Notes under the pieces: generated by a model
What the model was told of the DNA's origin: nothing
The model's database searches: none
The model's input: only the letters and a program-made list of their open reading frames with translations
From: Sphaerolaimus hirsutus
Taxonomy: Eukaryota; Nematoda; Chromadorea; Monhysterida; Sphaerolaimidae
Direction of reading: 5' to 3'
NCBI GenBank assembly: GCA_964036195.1
Contig: OZ038456.1
Location: 28,149,188-28,213,187 of the forward strand
DNA: 64,000 bases
Shown: one piece after another, positions 34,301-46,300 of the stretch
Layout: each line of letters starts with the position of its first letter
Position numbering within the stretch: the first letter of the stretch is position 1
Program-made: the position numbers and the translations under genes

Positions 34301-37300
34301 CCAAAAATTTTGCCTCGGGATAGATAGATAGCTGAGCGGCATCCGGGATAGATAGATAGCTGACGGATTTGGGGGGGAAGCCCCCCCCCCCCTAGGAGAC
34401 CCCCCCCCCCCCCTGCCCCCCCCCCTAGGAGACCCCTGCCCCACCACCAGCTATAAACTTCAACCAATCGATGATATGCGCTTATTTCGTGCCTCGTGTC
34501 GCTTTTCCATCACTATTCATAATCCCCTTTTTCAATTGTGCATAGCTTTCTGATGTTTCTGATGTGTGGAGGACCAGTGCGCATATATTTAAAACGTCAG
34601 TGAATATAAATTAAGGCAACTGTTGTTTACTTGTTTCAATTAATCAGATATTTATTTGGGTTATTTGGTTAGTCAATGTAACTATTTTTTGTTGTTCAGC
34701 GGAGTGTGTCTGTTTGTTGAAGTAGGCTTTTTAAGTGTATGATGCAGAAAACCGGGAAAATCGCCAGAAATATGTATAAAAGCACACATGACCAAAAAAT
34801 AGCCTATAAGGCACATGTAGTGATTTTGAAGGTGAAAATCGGCAAAAATGTATGAAAATGAGCGATTTTGAGCAAAAATTTATCAAAAATTGCTTGTGTG
34901 AAATAGCTAGATATGTGGTTGATTTGTGGAGGTGGGCGGGGGATAGTAAATAGCCAAAGATTGTGCCCCGGGGTTGAGCTTGAGCGTTTGGGGGTAACAT
35001 AATACGCCCACAGCTGCGAAATTAAGATATTTTTGCTTCAAAGCGATGATATTGCCACGCGTATCAAATTCCGCAATGGCAATGTCCGAGGGCTCCATTT
35101 ATGTGTTTCTCTGGCGCTATTCTATTCTATTCTAACGCTTCTGTTTCTGCTACTTTGTCATTGCGTGTTATTGAATGTATAGTGTGCACCTGATTACTGC
35201 GTTTTCGGCACCAGATTTAAACGTATTTTATGTTTGTCATTTTATCAATGTTATGATTTTCACGGTATTGCTTTCTATATCGATATTGGCCACGGGCCAA
35301 CTCGAGATGTGCAAACTGCTTTTTCAGTTGACACTGCCTCAGTTGCTTTTTTGCGGCTATTGCTCATCAAACCCAAGTAGCATAGAGCAATGTTTGACGC
35401 ACTTCAATCAAGGCTTAGCCGCAGCCACCAGTGCTGCCTGCATCAAATTTACTTCCTCCCGTGGCTCGGTGGTGCGTGAAAGTTTGCGGGTTCGAACACT
35501 GCCAAAGTTTTTTTGCGCGGTCGCGGTGTTTGTGGTGTGCAGTTGCTGTTGTGCATACGCACACTGGTTTACACCGTGACTTGGTGAAAACTGAAATGGC
35601 CACATGACGTCCAGTGTGCGACTACTGTATGCTTTGTGTTCGAATTTTCAAATATTCAAATGTCAACTTCATTAATTGAATTACACTAGCGGCCAGAATA
35701 GTTGAGACTGTCCACCGTCGTCTCATAAGGGAAATTTGTTCAGGTGAGGTCCGACTGTTCGAGTGCACGTCACTCTTCAACCGCTCAGCGAAAATTGTTG
35801 ATATTTGAATATAATGTATTTTATGTCTGGGCTAACGTGAAAATCGATGTCATCTTTCACGACACCCCTGACCCAAGAAATGGTGGGTCTGAAAAAAGTA
35901 AATTTTCTAAAAAATTGGGCGTCACCCAGCAATAACAAAATTTGCACGTCAATAATTCGTTCATTTGTTGACCGATTTTTGTCAATCAACTTTTAAAATG
36001 ATCACAAATGATTAGAGAGTTCGTTTTTGAGGTCAAAGCGGTGATGTAGAATTGTGCATATATCGATTTGGGCCTGCGGTTATTGATACAGATGAAAGGC
36101 AGAAGTTTGAAGTGCTATAACTTTTGATTGGTAAGAGATATCGATCTGATTCGTTCGGTATTGTGTTTATCTCAATCAAGAGTATACGATAGCATGTTCA
36201 GAACAAAAAATTTTGCGTGGAAAAACGGTCAAATCGGCATACGGAATTTATACATAACATGTCATAATCTGACATTAAAAATGGAATCTTCAGGTTGTCC
36301 CGATCATTGTAAGAGTTGAATGATCCAAAATGGGTTAAGAAATGGCCAAGTGATTAAGCTTCAAAGTCAATCACCCAGAATGGCCAGATTTTTTTATTTT
36401 ATTGATCACCTTTTTTAAAGGCCCCCATTATCTAGTCACTGGGGGATTATTCAAGCAAACAAATTTTTTTCACTCATAGTCTTGACCTGAGAACCCAACA
36501 TACTGGAACAGCATCAAAATTGGGCCAGTGATAAGTAACTGGGAAGCTACAAAATTGTGGTGGACCCCCAGCCTCCCATTTCTCTATGGTTGGTGAGTCT
36601 CTCTAAGTCTCAACTATTCTGGCCGCTAGTGTACAAGTTTACATTAAACCATTCAAACGAGTTGATTCATTTGAATTTGACTTTCACTTTGACTGAGTTT
36701 TCACCGAATTAACGGTGCGAACTAGTGTGCGCAGCGCCAATGGGGGATGGTTATTATAAAGCGTGATAGCTTTCCAAGTATTTTATCGAATATAGACACC
36801 AAGATATCTAGATGTCATATTTCAATCAGATATCGACCAATTTTACTACATTTTTTTCCGAAATTAGTCGAAAAATGTAAAATCGATATCGAAAAGCATT
36901 ATAATCGCATTGCAACCCCAGTAAAACGAGTACAAACCAGTGACCCCGGTGCAAAACAGCCTATAAATTCATGAGCACGCATGGAACTCATGTTGCGTGC
37001 GGTGCAATTAGTCATGCAATGAGATTTTCTGAGGCCGAAACAGTGCCGCGCCATTTCTGTTTGGCGCCATGGCCATTTTGGCCCCGCACACACTATTTGA
37101 CAAGAGCACCAAATGTCAACTGGTTCCCATCCCAATTCGAGGCTTGCTCACGAGCCCTCCAACAAATGCAAAAGCCCAGCAAATGCAAAAGTGTTGAATC
37201 ATGCTGCAAAAAAGCTATAGTGTTGGAATACATATTGCAGTAAGTGCAATCTACAAGACGGACATTAAGTAATTTGTATACAAAAATGCGTAGTACATAT

Positions 37301-40300
37301 TGGGATGGGAACCAGTAGACGTTTGGTGTCCTTGTCAACTAGTGTGTGCAGGGCCAATGTCGCGAACTATTTTTACCACTTGTTGCTTGTCTTGTGATAA
37401 CTCCAATGCGCATGGTGCCAGGGCCAATTTCTGGCGCTCTCGCACCACTAATCGAATGGCTATCACTCCGCCAGTTTGTGTTTGTGTTCGCATGCATGCA
37501 TCAATTCCAATCTGACAAAAGGGGCTCATCTCATTTTGCATGTAAATGAACATGGAGCCTCGCAAATGAAATTGTTACATGTAAATATGCATGTGGACTG
37601 GGCACCGTACTAGGGGGTACTCCCAGCCCTGTAAATTTTTGTGTAAAATTTTTAAATGCCATGCCAAGTGTCTCAAGTCATGTAAAATTTTGTGTCTCAA
37701 GTCGTGTGAAATAGCCTGTAAAATGTCAAATGTTATGTCAAGTATCTCAAGTCATGTAAAATACCCTATAAAATGTCAAGTGTCTCAATTCATGTAAAAT
37801 ACCCTGTAAAATGACAATTGTCACTAGGGTTGGAAAAAAACGTTTTTTTTTTAACTCGATGTTTTTTTTAAAAAAAACGTTGTTTTTTTAAAAAAACGTT
37901 TTTAAAAAAAAAAAACGTTTTTTTTTAAAAGCTCCCAGATATGACCTAGTGTCAACATATATAGGTATATCAGACACTGGCAATACTCTGTGATGTTAAA
38001 TATGACCATATAATGGCTGTGGAGCCATGGGATAGCATTATAAGTGGTGATTTGTGTCAAAAATATCCATTTTTCGTCGACATATCGTTCGTATATCGCC
38101 TTATAGTCGAATGTTTGTGACATCAGGTAAAGTTTGGCACGGAATGGTGATCAAACAAGGTTATAAAAGGAGGTTGTTACTTTGGGAGTGAAGTTACACA
38201 CTGTGGAGGTACATGGAAGCACATTACCTCAATATTATATACTACAGCAACATATGACGGCTTATTAACCCATGGTAGCACATAGAAATGGATGCTTTGA
38301 TACTAAAAATGCCACAAAACCAATGAAAACCACCACCAATGTCAATTTGTGTGTGAAATTGCGCGCTTGCGCGCAAAAATTTTGCAAAATACCTAGTGCT
38401 TAGTACTAAAAATTTCGGCCGATCTTTTTTAAAAAAAAAAACATTTCGGACGTCATGTTTTTAATAAAAAAAACGTTTTTTTTATTTAAAAAACGTTTAA
38501 AAAAAAACATCGGCCAACCCTAATTGTCACGTCAAGTTTCTCAAGTCCTGTAAAATACCCTTTAAAATTTAAAATGTACATTGCATAACATTTCATATTA
38601 CAGACCCTTTTACATTACTTTTGACACTTTTCATTACATTTGACATTTTACAGGGTCTGGGAATACCCCAAACCAGTGTTTCGCTTTGGTGAACAAAGCA
38701 ACACATCCTATTATGGCTATGTGATCTGGGATGGGGTAGGTTACAGGGTGGCTCAGTGGTCAATTCTGCAAGTGGAGAAGTAAAAAACCATTTCAGTGTC
38801 AAGGTAAATAATTTGAATAAAAGATTGCAGTGAAATTGCTCATTGTACTCAAATTATTCAGTAAATGTTTTGAATTATTAAATGAAAAATAGAAAAATAG
38901 AACGAAATGAAAAGTCAACTGGCCTCTTAATTAACCAGACTTTTCGAAGGATTTGAGTAAAATTTCATTGAATTAATCAACCTGACAATATTTATATAAT
39001 ATTTATCAGTCAAAAAGTACAGTTCACCCCAATCCCCCACCCTACAAATGGCAATTTTTAAAAAGGGTAATGCATCACAAATTCAGTGAAACAAGCCAGC
39101 TAGGGTTCTAATGGGATACCGAAAGTCGGGTAAGGATCTGAGAAAAATGTTGGAATTTTCCAATCCGATCTGGACAATTGAAGAGACAATAACTGATGTC
39201 GATTGCATGGTCTACTCCATCAGTTGACAAGTGACAACAAAAGTGGTAAGTCAAATGACAAGTGAAGTTATAAGTGGCAAGTTAATTTATGCACTTGTCA
39301 CTGAACTGACTACATAGCTTGACTTTATCACTTACCATGTATCATGTCACTTGTCTACTTCTCCACATCTACTTGTTCAAAAATGTGCACTAGTTCCGAA
39401 CATCCCAGTCCCGATTCCAACTTTGCAAAATGTCAATCACGATCGGAAAAACACCCAGCTCAATTTCAACCCAACCAACCATGTTGCATGCAATGCAGTG
39501 TTCTGCATGTGCTGCGTGCTCCATGTGCACTGCTCTGCACTGGGTCAAGTGAATTCTTCATGTGACCATGTATGTGTATCTATGTATTTTTGTGTACATA
39601 CTGATGTGTATACATACCAGTATGTAGCTTGGCTACTATACTTGGGATTACTATATATGAGAATTGAGTATAGTAGTGCACAAACGGGGCTGTGCCATTT
39701 CGCAAGGGGGTGCCATTCTAATGATTGTTCCATTTTACTGCAGTTTAGCAAAATTGGATTAGTGGTGAGAGTGTGCATGAAATGGATGTCTGATTTCAAG
39801 TGATATGGCAAATCCCATTTAATTGTAAATACAAACACTTCAGTTTTGAGGAATTTCTCTACAGGGCAATAAAATGTGTATGTAAATGTAAATGTGTGTT
39901 TCAGTGTTGTGAGGCTGCGTGCACTCTGTGTTATGTTAGGCTTCTTTGTGTGAATCACGTGTTTCCATGGGGTACAAGTTTACTTGCTGTAGCTTGCCCA
40001 CTTTTACATTGATGGTGTTGTGTTGGAAGGGGGCAACTTCCTGACTTGAATTTGTATTCATAAAAGTTGCATTGTTTGGAAATCTGGGTGCTGGTTGAAT
40101 ATTTCAAAGTTATTTGGCTTGTACATATGTTGAATGCAAATATTGAGCAAAACACTCGGGCACAATGATCAGATGTGTGATTTTGTAAATATACAATGAT
40201 AGATAGAAATATAAAACAAACAGTAAATCAGAAGCCGGGCCATTCTCAGTACAAAAACTAAGGCAGCTCAATTTTCAAAGTTTCACGTGACTGCACTCTC

Positions 40301-43300
40301 AAAAAGTGTATACATACTTGGTCATATCGACAATTCCTGGGATTGTATTGTGAGCATTCAGTGAAGCATTTGAAATGGATGCAATTTATTTATTGTGAAC
40401 ACGATTTTATCAACAAAGTGGAGTACTTGAAATTGACTGAAAATACTGAAATTTGTGTAAGAATCTTGATTTTTAGAAATGTCAACGGCTCATCCTTATT
40501 CAATGTCAGAATTTTTAGAAATGTCAATGTCAAATGTATTCCTTATTCATAAATATTTATTAGCCCATAAAACTCCAGCGTCTCATAAATTTCCAAGTAT
40601 TTATTACATTGCTGTGCATTTGCTTGCAAAACGATAAAAAACTTTATGTTAGCATTAGGTTTTTTAAAACGCCATTTTTCTCAGTGGCACTCAGAAATCT
40701 ACAATTCAGATCTTTGGAAGAAAAATAGCTGGAGATTTTTTTATGGTTTCAGTCTGTGGGAGCACAAAAAACGGGTTCAAAATGCAAGCAAATGGTTCAA
40801 AGACAGATCAAAAGATGAACAAAAGAAGAGAATATAGACAGAAATTTGTGAAACATTGGAATATAGTAATGAAAACCAGTGATGCGTTATAATTTGCATT
40901 AAAATTTTACAACGAAAATTGTCCCCAGGGATAAGGGTGCATCTTATTTTTGATTTAATTTGTAAATTTTTGCAGCTTAACACAATTGATTTTTCTCATC
41001 CTTACGCACAGATACTGTAATTCCTTGAAATACCCCCCCCCCGCATCAAACTGACCACTATGAATTAATAGACCCCGTCCCCCCTCGAAATACCCCCCCC
41101 CCAATGTAGTGTAAACAGAACGTAAATGACAAAAGCTGCGGTTTGTGATCCGGGCAATGCAGAACACACGTTAAAAACAATGATTGTGTCACGTTAGAAC
41201 AGGGTTTTTATCATCTACATATATCAACATAAGTATATAAACTCTTACATATGGCAGTTATTGTTGCATTTTTTTACGTCTGCGTACGTTACACACAACA
41301 AATTAGTACTGCGAGTTCAAAAAATTTCTGGCGAAATAATAACACCCTCCTTCGGAATACCCCCGTCGATTAAACCTCCCTCAAAATTTCCACTCTGAAA
41401 AAATACCCCCCCCCCTTGGGGGGAGTACGGACCACTTCTAATCAGGCACGTTTCTCATGAAGCCCAGGTGCATCACATCTAATCAGGAACTGCCTCACTT
41501 CTAATCAGAATGTAATTAAGCGTTTCTGCCTCACTTCTAATCAGGTACTGCTTCATTTCTTATCAAAAGTGCATCACTTTTCATCAAAGCTCTTAATTGA
41601 CCTTCTGCCCCACATCTAATCATGTACTGCATCACTTCTTATCAGGAATTTACTTACACAATATTTCTCATCAATATTTATGCTGTGTCTATGGTGCTTC
41701 TCGCATTACCTCACATAAAAGTCAAAAAATTCATCTGATCAATGCTGTCTGTGTGGCACGTGCTTGTTTGTTGCCATTTGATACACAGTTCATTTGATAC
41801 TGCAATCACCAGTGCCAATATCACGTTTAAGTACACTTGAGCTAAAATGGAAAGGGATTAGCTCATGTGAAGGTTGCACATCTTACACAAGTATTTAGGT
41901 TTCCCAGCCAAATTGAATTTTCACTTCATTGAAGCATGACTGCTTTTCATTTAATTGGGGATGAGGATGTCATCCCAGGTCTCTCATAAAAAAATAAGCC
42001 AATTCTTTACATTGAAGATCACACACATCCTGGTCACTACTATAAGTTTAGTAGCAATGGAATTCATAGTTGGTGATGTGCTAGGTGGCTGATATTGGTA
42101 TCACAATATAGCCCAAACATTTATCTACCATCCTGTAAAATTTCAGCAGTGTAGCTGTATTGTACCCCCGTTTAGAGCTTTCCAAATGAAATGTGTGTGG
42201 TCAAGACTCAAGAGTTCATGAAATTTTGAAAGTTCATGAGGTGACAATTTTCCACCCATCCAGGTGGATTTGAAAACTGTGCATAATTCCAAGCTAATCC
42301 CTTTCCATTTTTAGCTCAAATGTACTTAAAAGTGATGCCACATTGCGGTATTGAAAGAACTGAGTATAAATGGCAACAAACAAGCAGGTGCCACACCAAC
42401 ATATGCATTTCCCAGGCAATACTAATTCCAACAGGTGCAAAGTGCATTCTGTAGCTTTTTTGACCAGTGGCATTGATCAGATGAATTTTTTGACTTTGAT
42501 GTGAGGTGATGCAATAAGTACCATACACAGCATAAAAATTGATGAGAAATATTGTGCAAGTAAATGCTTGATTAGAAGTGATGCAGTACATGATTAGATG
42601 TGGGGCAGAAGGTCAATTAAGACCTTTGATGAAAAGTGATGCACTTTTGATGAGAAATGAAGCAGTACCTGATTAGAAGTGAGGCAGAAACGTTTAATTA
42701 AGTTCTGATTAGAAGTGAGGCAGTTCCTGATTAGATGTGATACACCTGGGTAGGGTTGGAAAGAAAACGTCACCGTGGAAAGAAAAGAAAGATATTACCT
42801 AGTGTCAACATATATAGGTATATCAGACACTGGCAATACTCTGTGATGTTAAATATGACCATATAATGGCTGTGGAGCCATGGGATAGCATTATAAGTGG
42901 TGATTTGTGTCAAAAATATCCATTTTTTGTCGACATATCGTTCGTATATCGCCTTATAGTCGAATGTTTGTGACTTCAGGTAAAGTTTGGCACGGAATGG
43001 TGATCAAACAAGGTTATAAAAGGAGGTTGTTACTTTGGGAGTGAAGTTACACATTGTGGAGGTACATGGATACACATTACCTCAATATTATATATTACAG
43101 CAACATATGTCGGCTTATTCACCCATGGTAGCACATAGAATTGGATGTTTTGATACTAAAAATGCAACAAAACCAATGAAAACAACCACCAATGTCAATT
43201 TGTGTGTGAAATTGCGCGCTTGCACGCAAAAATTTTGCAAAATACCTAGTGCTTAGTACTAAAAATTTCAGCCGATGTTTTTGAAAAAAAAACATTTCGG

Positions 43301-46300
43301 ACGTCATGTTTTTAAAAAAAAAAAACGTTTTTTTTATAAAATGGGAATTTGGGAATGAATGTGGCGCTGACGCCAACTATTAGCGCCAATCAATAGCACA
43401 GTGCATTGGTGCAACTACGGTTGGCCTATGTTTTTTAAACGTTTTTTAAAAACTTTGTTTGTTTTTTAAAACACGTCCGAAACGTTTTTTTTAAACACTG
43501 GCCGAAATTTTTAGTACTAAGCACTAGGTATTTTGCAAAAATTTTGCGCGCAAGTGCGCAATTTCACACACAAATTGACATTGGTGGTTGTTTTCATTGG
43601 TTTTGTGGCATTTTTAGTATCAAAGCATCCATTTCTATGTGCTTCCATGGGTTAATAAGCCATCATATGTTGCTGAAGTATATAAAATTCACCAAATAAC
43701 CAACAAATCACCACTTATAATGCTATCCCAAGGCTCCACAGCCATTATATGGTCATATATAACATCACAGAGATTGCCACTTGTCTGATATATACATATG
43801 TTGACACATTAATCTGGGAGCTTTTAAAAACGCTTTAAAAACATTGTTTAAAAAAACATGGCGTTAAAGAAACGTGTTTTTTTTCATCCCTAGGCGCAAC
43901 TACTGTACAACTGCTGTGTGGGCTTTGCTGCATGGAGCAACTTTTTGCCCTGCTGTCCCCGCGTCTCACAGATCAATATTTGCATCTACATGAATCTTGT
44001 TCGAATGTGTTGCCGCCCAATGCTATCTTCATGAGGAAAGGGGCCGTTTTTTTTGTTTTATCGTTTATGTTGTTGTTTTTGCCGATTTTTATGTGGTTGG
44101 ATTGATTGAGTGCTATTAAATGTGGAATTTCTATAATTTTTTCTATAAATGCGTTATTCCCCTCTAAGATATCTAAATGTGACACCAAACATTGTGCATG
44201 TACACATAGGCGTTTTGCACACTAATTGACTATCAGAAGTAAACTCAATTTGAGGTGCTCATAGATCAACTTTGAAGTTTAAGCCTAGTTTAGTTTACCA
44301 CAATGAGGTGTCTGTCAACTACAGTTGACGAAGTTTTAAAATAAGCCATTGTGGTCAACTGAAATACCGCAAATCCTCGAATAAGACCCCCCCCCTCGAA
44401 TAACCCCCCTTGAATGAGTCCCCCTTGCTGGCGAGGTGAGGAAAAAATAACTCCCCCCCCCCTTGAACAACTCCCCCCTCTGAAAAACTCCTCCCTATGA
44501 TGAGAAGGATACAATGCAAAACTATAAAAGAATAGTACAAAAAAATTGCCTTTATCAGCGACAGCAGATACATAATGTGTATGCAGTGTATACACATTGT
44601 TATGTTGTTATTGGAGGGTGAAATACCTGAATTAAACGAGTTTACACACTACATCCATGCAATGATTAAGTCCACGTTTCCTGAGGAAATAATAACTCCC
44701 CCCTCGAATAACTCCCCCCCTTATATAACTCCCCCCTCCAAAACGTCTGACGAAAAAATAACTCCCCTGGGGTCTTATTCGAGGATTTAGGGTAGGTGCA
44801 AAGCTGATTTCCGAATAGAAGTTTGAGCCAGATTGAGTTGACTTTGGTTAGTCAACTAGAATGTGCGGCAACATTGCGTGTCACTTGTAACTTACAATTA
44901 TGCACAAATAACAGTGTGATGATTGCTTGTCAACTATGTTCGTGCGAAATGAGAAATGTGGCTTGGAAAGTCCTTTTTGAGTATGTATATGGTCAGAAGT
45001 GTGTTGCAAAATTTATATTTTGAGATATCATCCCAATTTTGTAGTAATAACATGTAAATTAAATATTCTTCATTAAAAGCCTGATCCGTGGATACTTGCA
45101 AGTATTCGTTTCATGATGACATCAGCCACTGACTGGTCGGAAAGTAATGTCGTTTAACATTTTTTGATAATATCATCAACACAATCGTTTGATGCCTTAT
45201 GCCTTCGTCTATGAAAGCGAAAATGTTTCAATATAACCAACATTTTCAGAATTTCTTCGTTGTAGGCATTTTGTCTGGACTAACAAGTAGGGTTCAAACG
45301 GGATTGACTTTCGGGATCGGGATCGGGATTGGTTTTTTGAGATTTTGGAATCGGGATCGGGATCGGGATTGGCTGGGATTGGGGTCACGGGATCGGGATC
45401 GGGATCGGGATTGGCATTTTTTCGGGATCGGGATTGGGGTCTTGGAAAAGAGATTTTGGCCAATGTTCTGGCATCCACAGTTGTTCATAAAGGTCTCAAA
45501 ACACCTTTGGATACCAGAAAATTAGCATTAAATGGATGCTGGGGGTTTATGTTCACATTTTTGCATGCAAAAATGTCATTTTTTCACTTTTTATTATTTC
45601 CACTAATTTTTCCGGGATCGGGATCCAGGACTTGGGAGTTTTTCGGGATCGGGATCGGGATTTAAAAATTTTCGGGATCGGGATTGCTAAATCCCGGAAT
45701 TTCACGGGATCCGGGATCGGGATCCCGTTTGAACCCTACTAACAAGTAAATGATTATGACAATACCTTTAATTCCAAAAGCATTTTCCAAATTTTCAGCT
45801 TCCAGAAAGTATAAGTGAGCTAGTTATTTGGGGACATTATTTTCCGAACAGGTTTAAAGGTATACATAAAAATGCTGTGCAATTGAGTTTGCTGTTTAGC
45901 GGTGCGTATGATCGATTACACGCAATTACAAAGTAATTTTAGTCTTCGTATAGTTTTGGACTTGTAGCAAATGTAGGCTTACAGATGATATCTCGCTAAA
46001 ATTCATCCATGTGTAATTTTTGTGTCTTACAAAACTTGATGTGTTTGGTAACACAGTAATTGCAAAAGGGAAAAGATAAAATACCGTGGAAAAATATTGG
46101 GGCGACGTAAATGAGGACATAAACTATCATGAAAAAATAATGAATGTAAAAAATTAACCGCGTAAAAATATATTACCTACTATGATATAACGCTGAAGCA
46201 CTGTGTAAGTGGAAAATGGTGTGAGTTGGAGTAAAAATAAATTGTTTACGGGGGCTTTATTGAAGTTGACTGATTATAGTGATTTTTATGTGAACACAAA

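Larger units (their letters stand above)
33337..34438. mobile_element. hAT-type element, CAGGGGTCTCC ends, right arm only, gap inside
   Basis: Ends CAGGGGTCTCC and GGAGACCCCTG, duplication CCCCACCA (33329-33336, 34439-34446). Empty site in the left arm at 2186-2193. Contains many GATAGATAG words, a nested element (33400-33847) and a 200-N gap, so its true length is unknown. Confidence 0.9.
19217..35714 (-). repeat. Right arm of ~16.5-kb inverted duplication
   Basis: Mirror copy of 922-17664. It carries two insertions missing from the left arm (31811-32515, and 33337-34438 with a nested element and an N gap). FEZ exons 1-4 in this arm continue in phase into exons 5-11 further right, so this arm is attached to a complete gene. 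The LINE copy here has fewer breaks than the left one. Confidence 0.93.

Noticed and set aside
33921-34467. Frames crossing the N gap
   Set aside because: Unknown bases create artificial open frames.
35684-36631. Possible transposase gene in the Tc1-like element
   Set aside because: The longest frames are about 70 codons and show no DDE-type motifs; treated as non-autonomous.
39351-39803. 150-codon frame in FEZ intron 4
   Set aside because: Many Cys, Val and Tyr from TGTGTA-type low-complexity sequence, no motif, no splice context.
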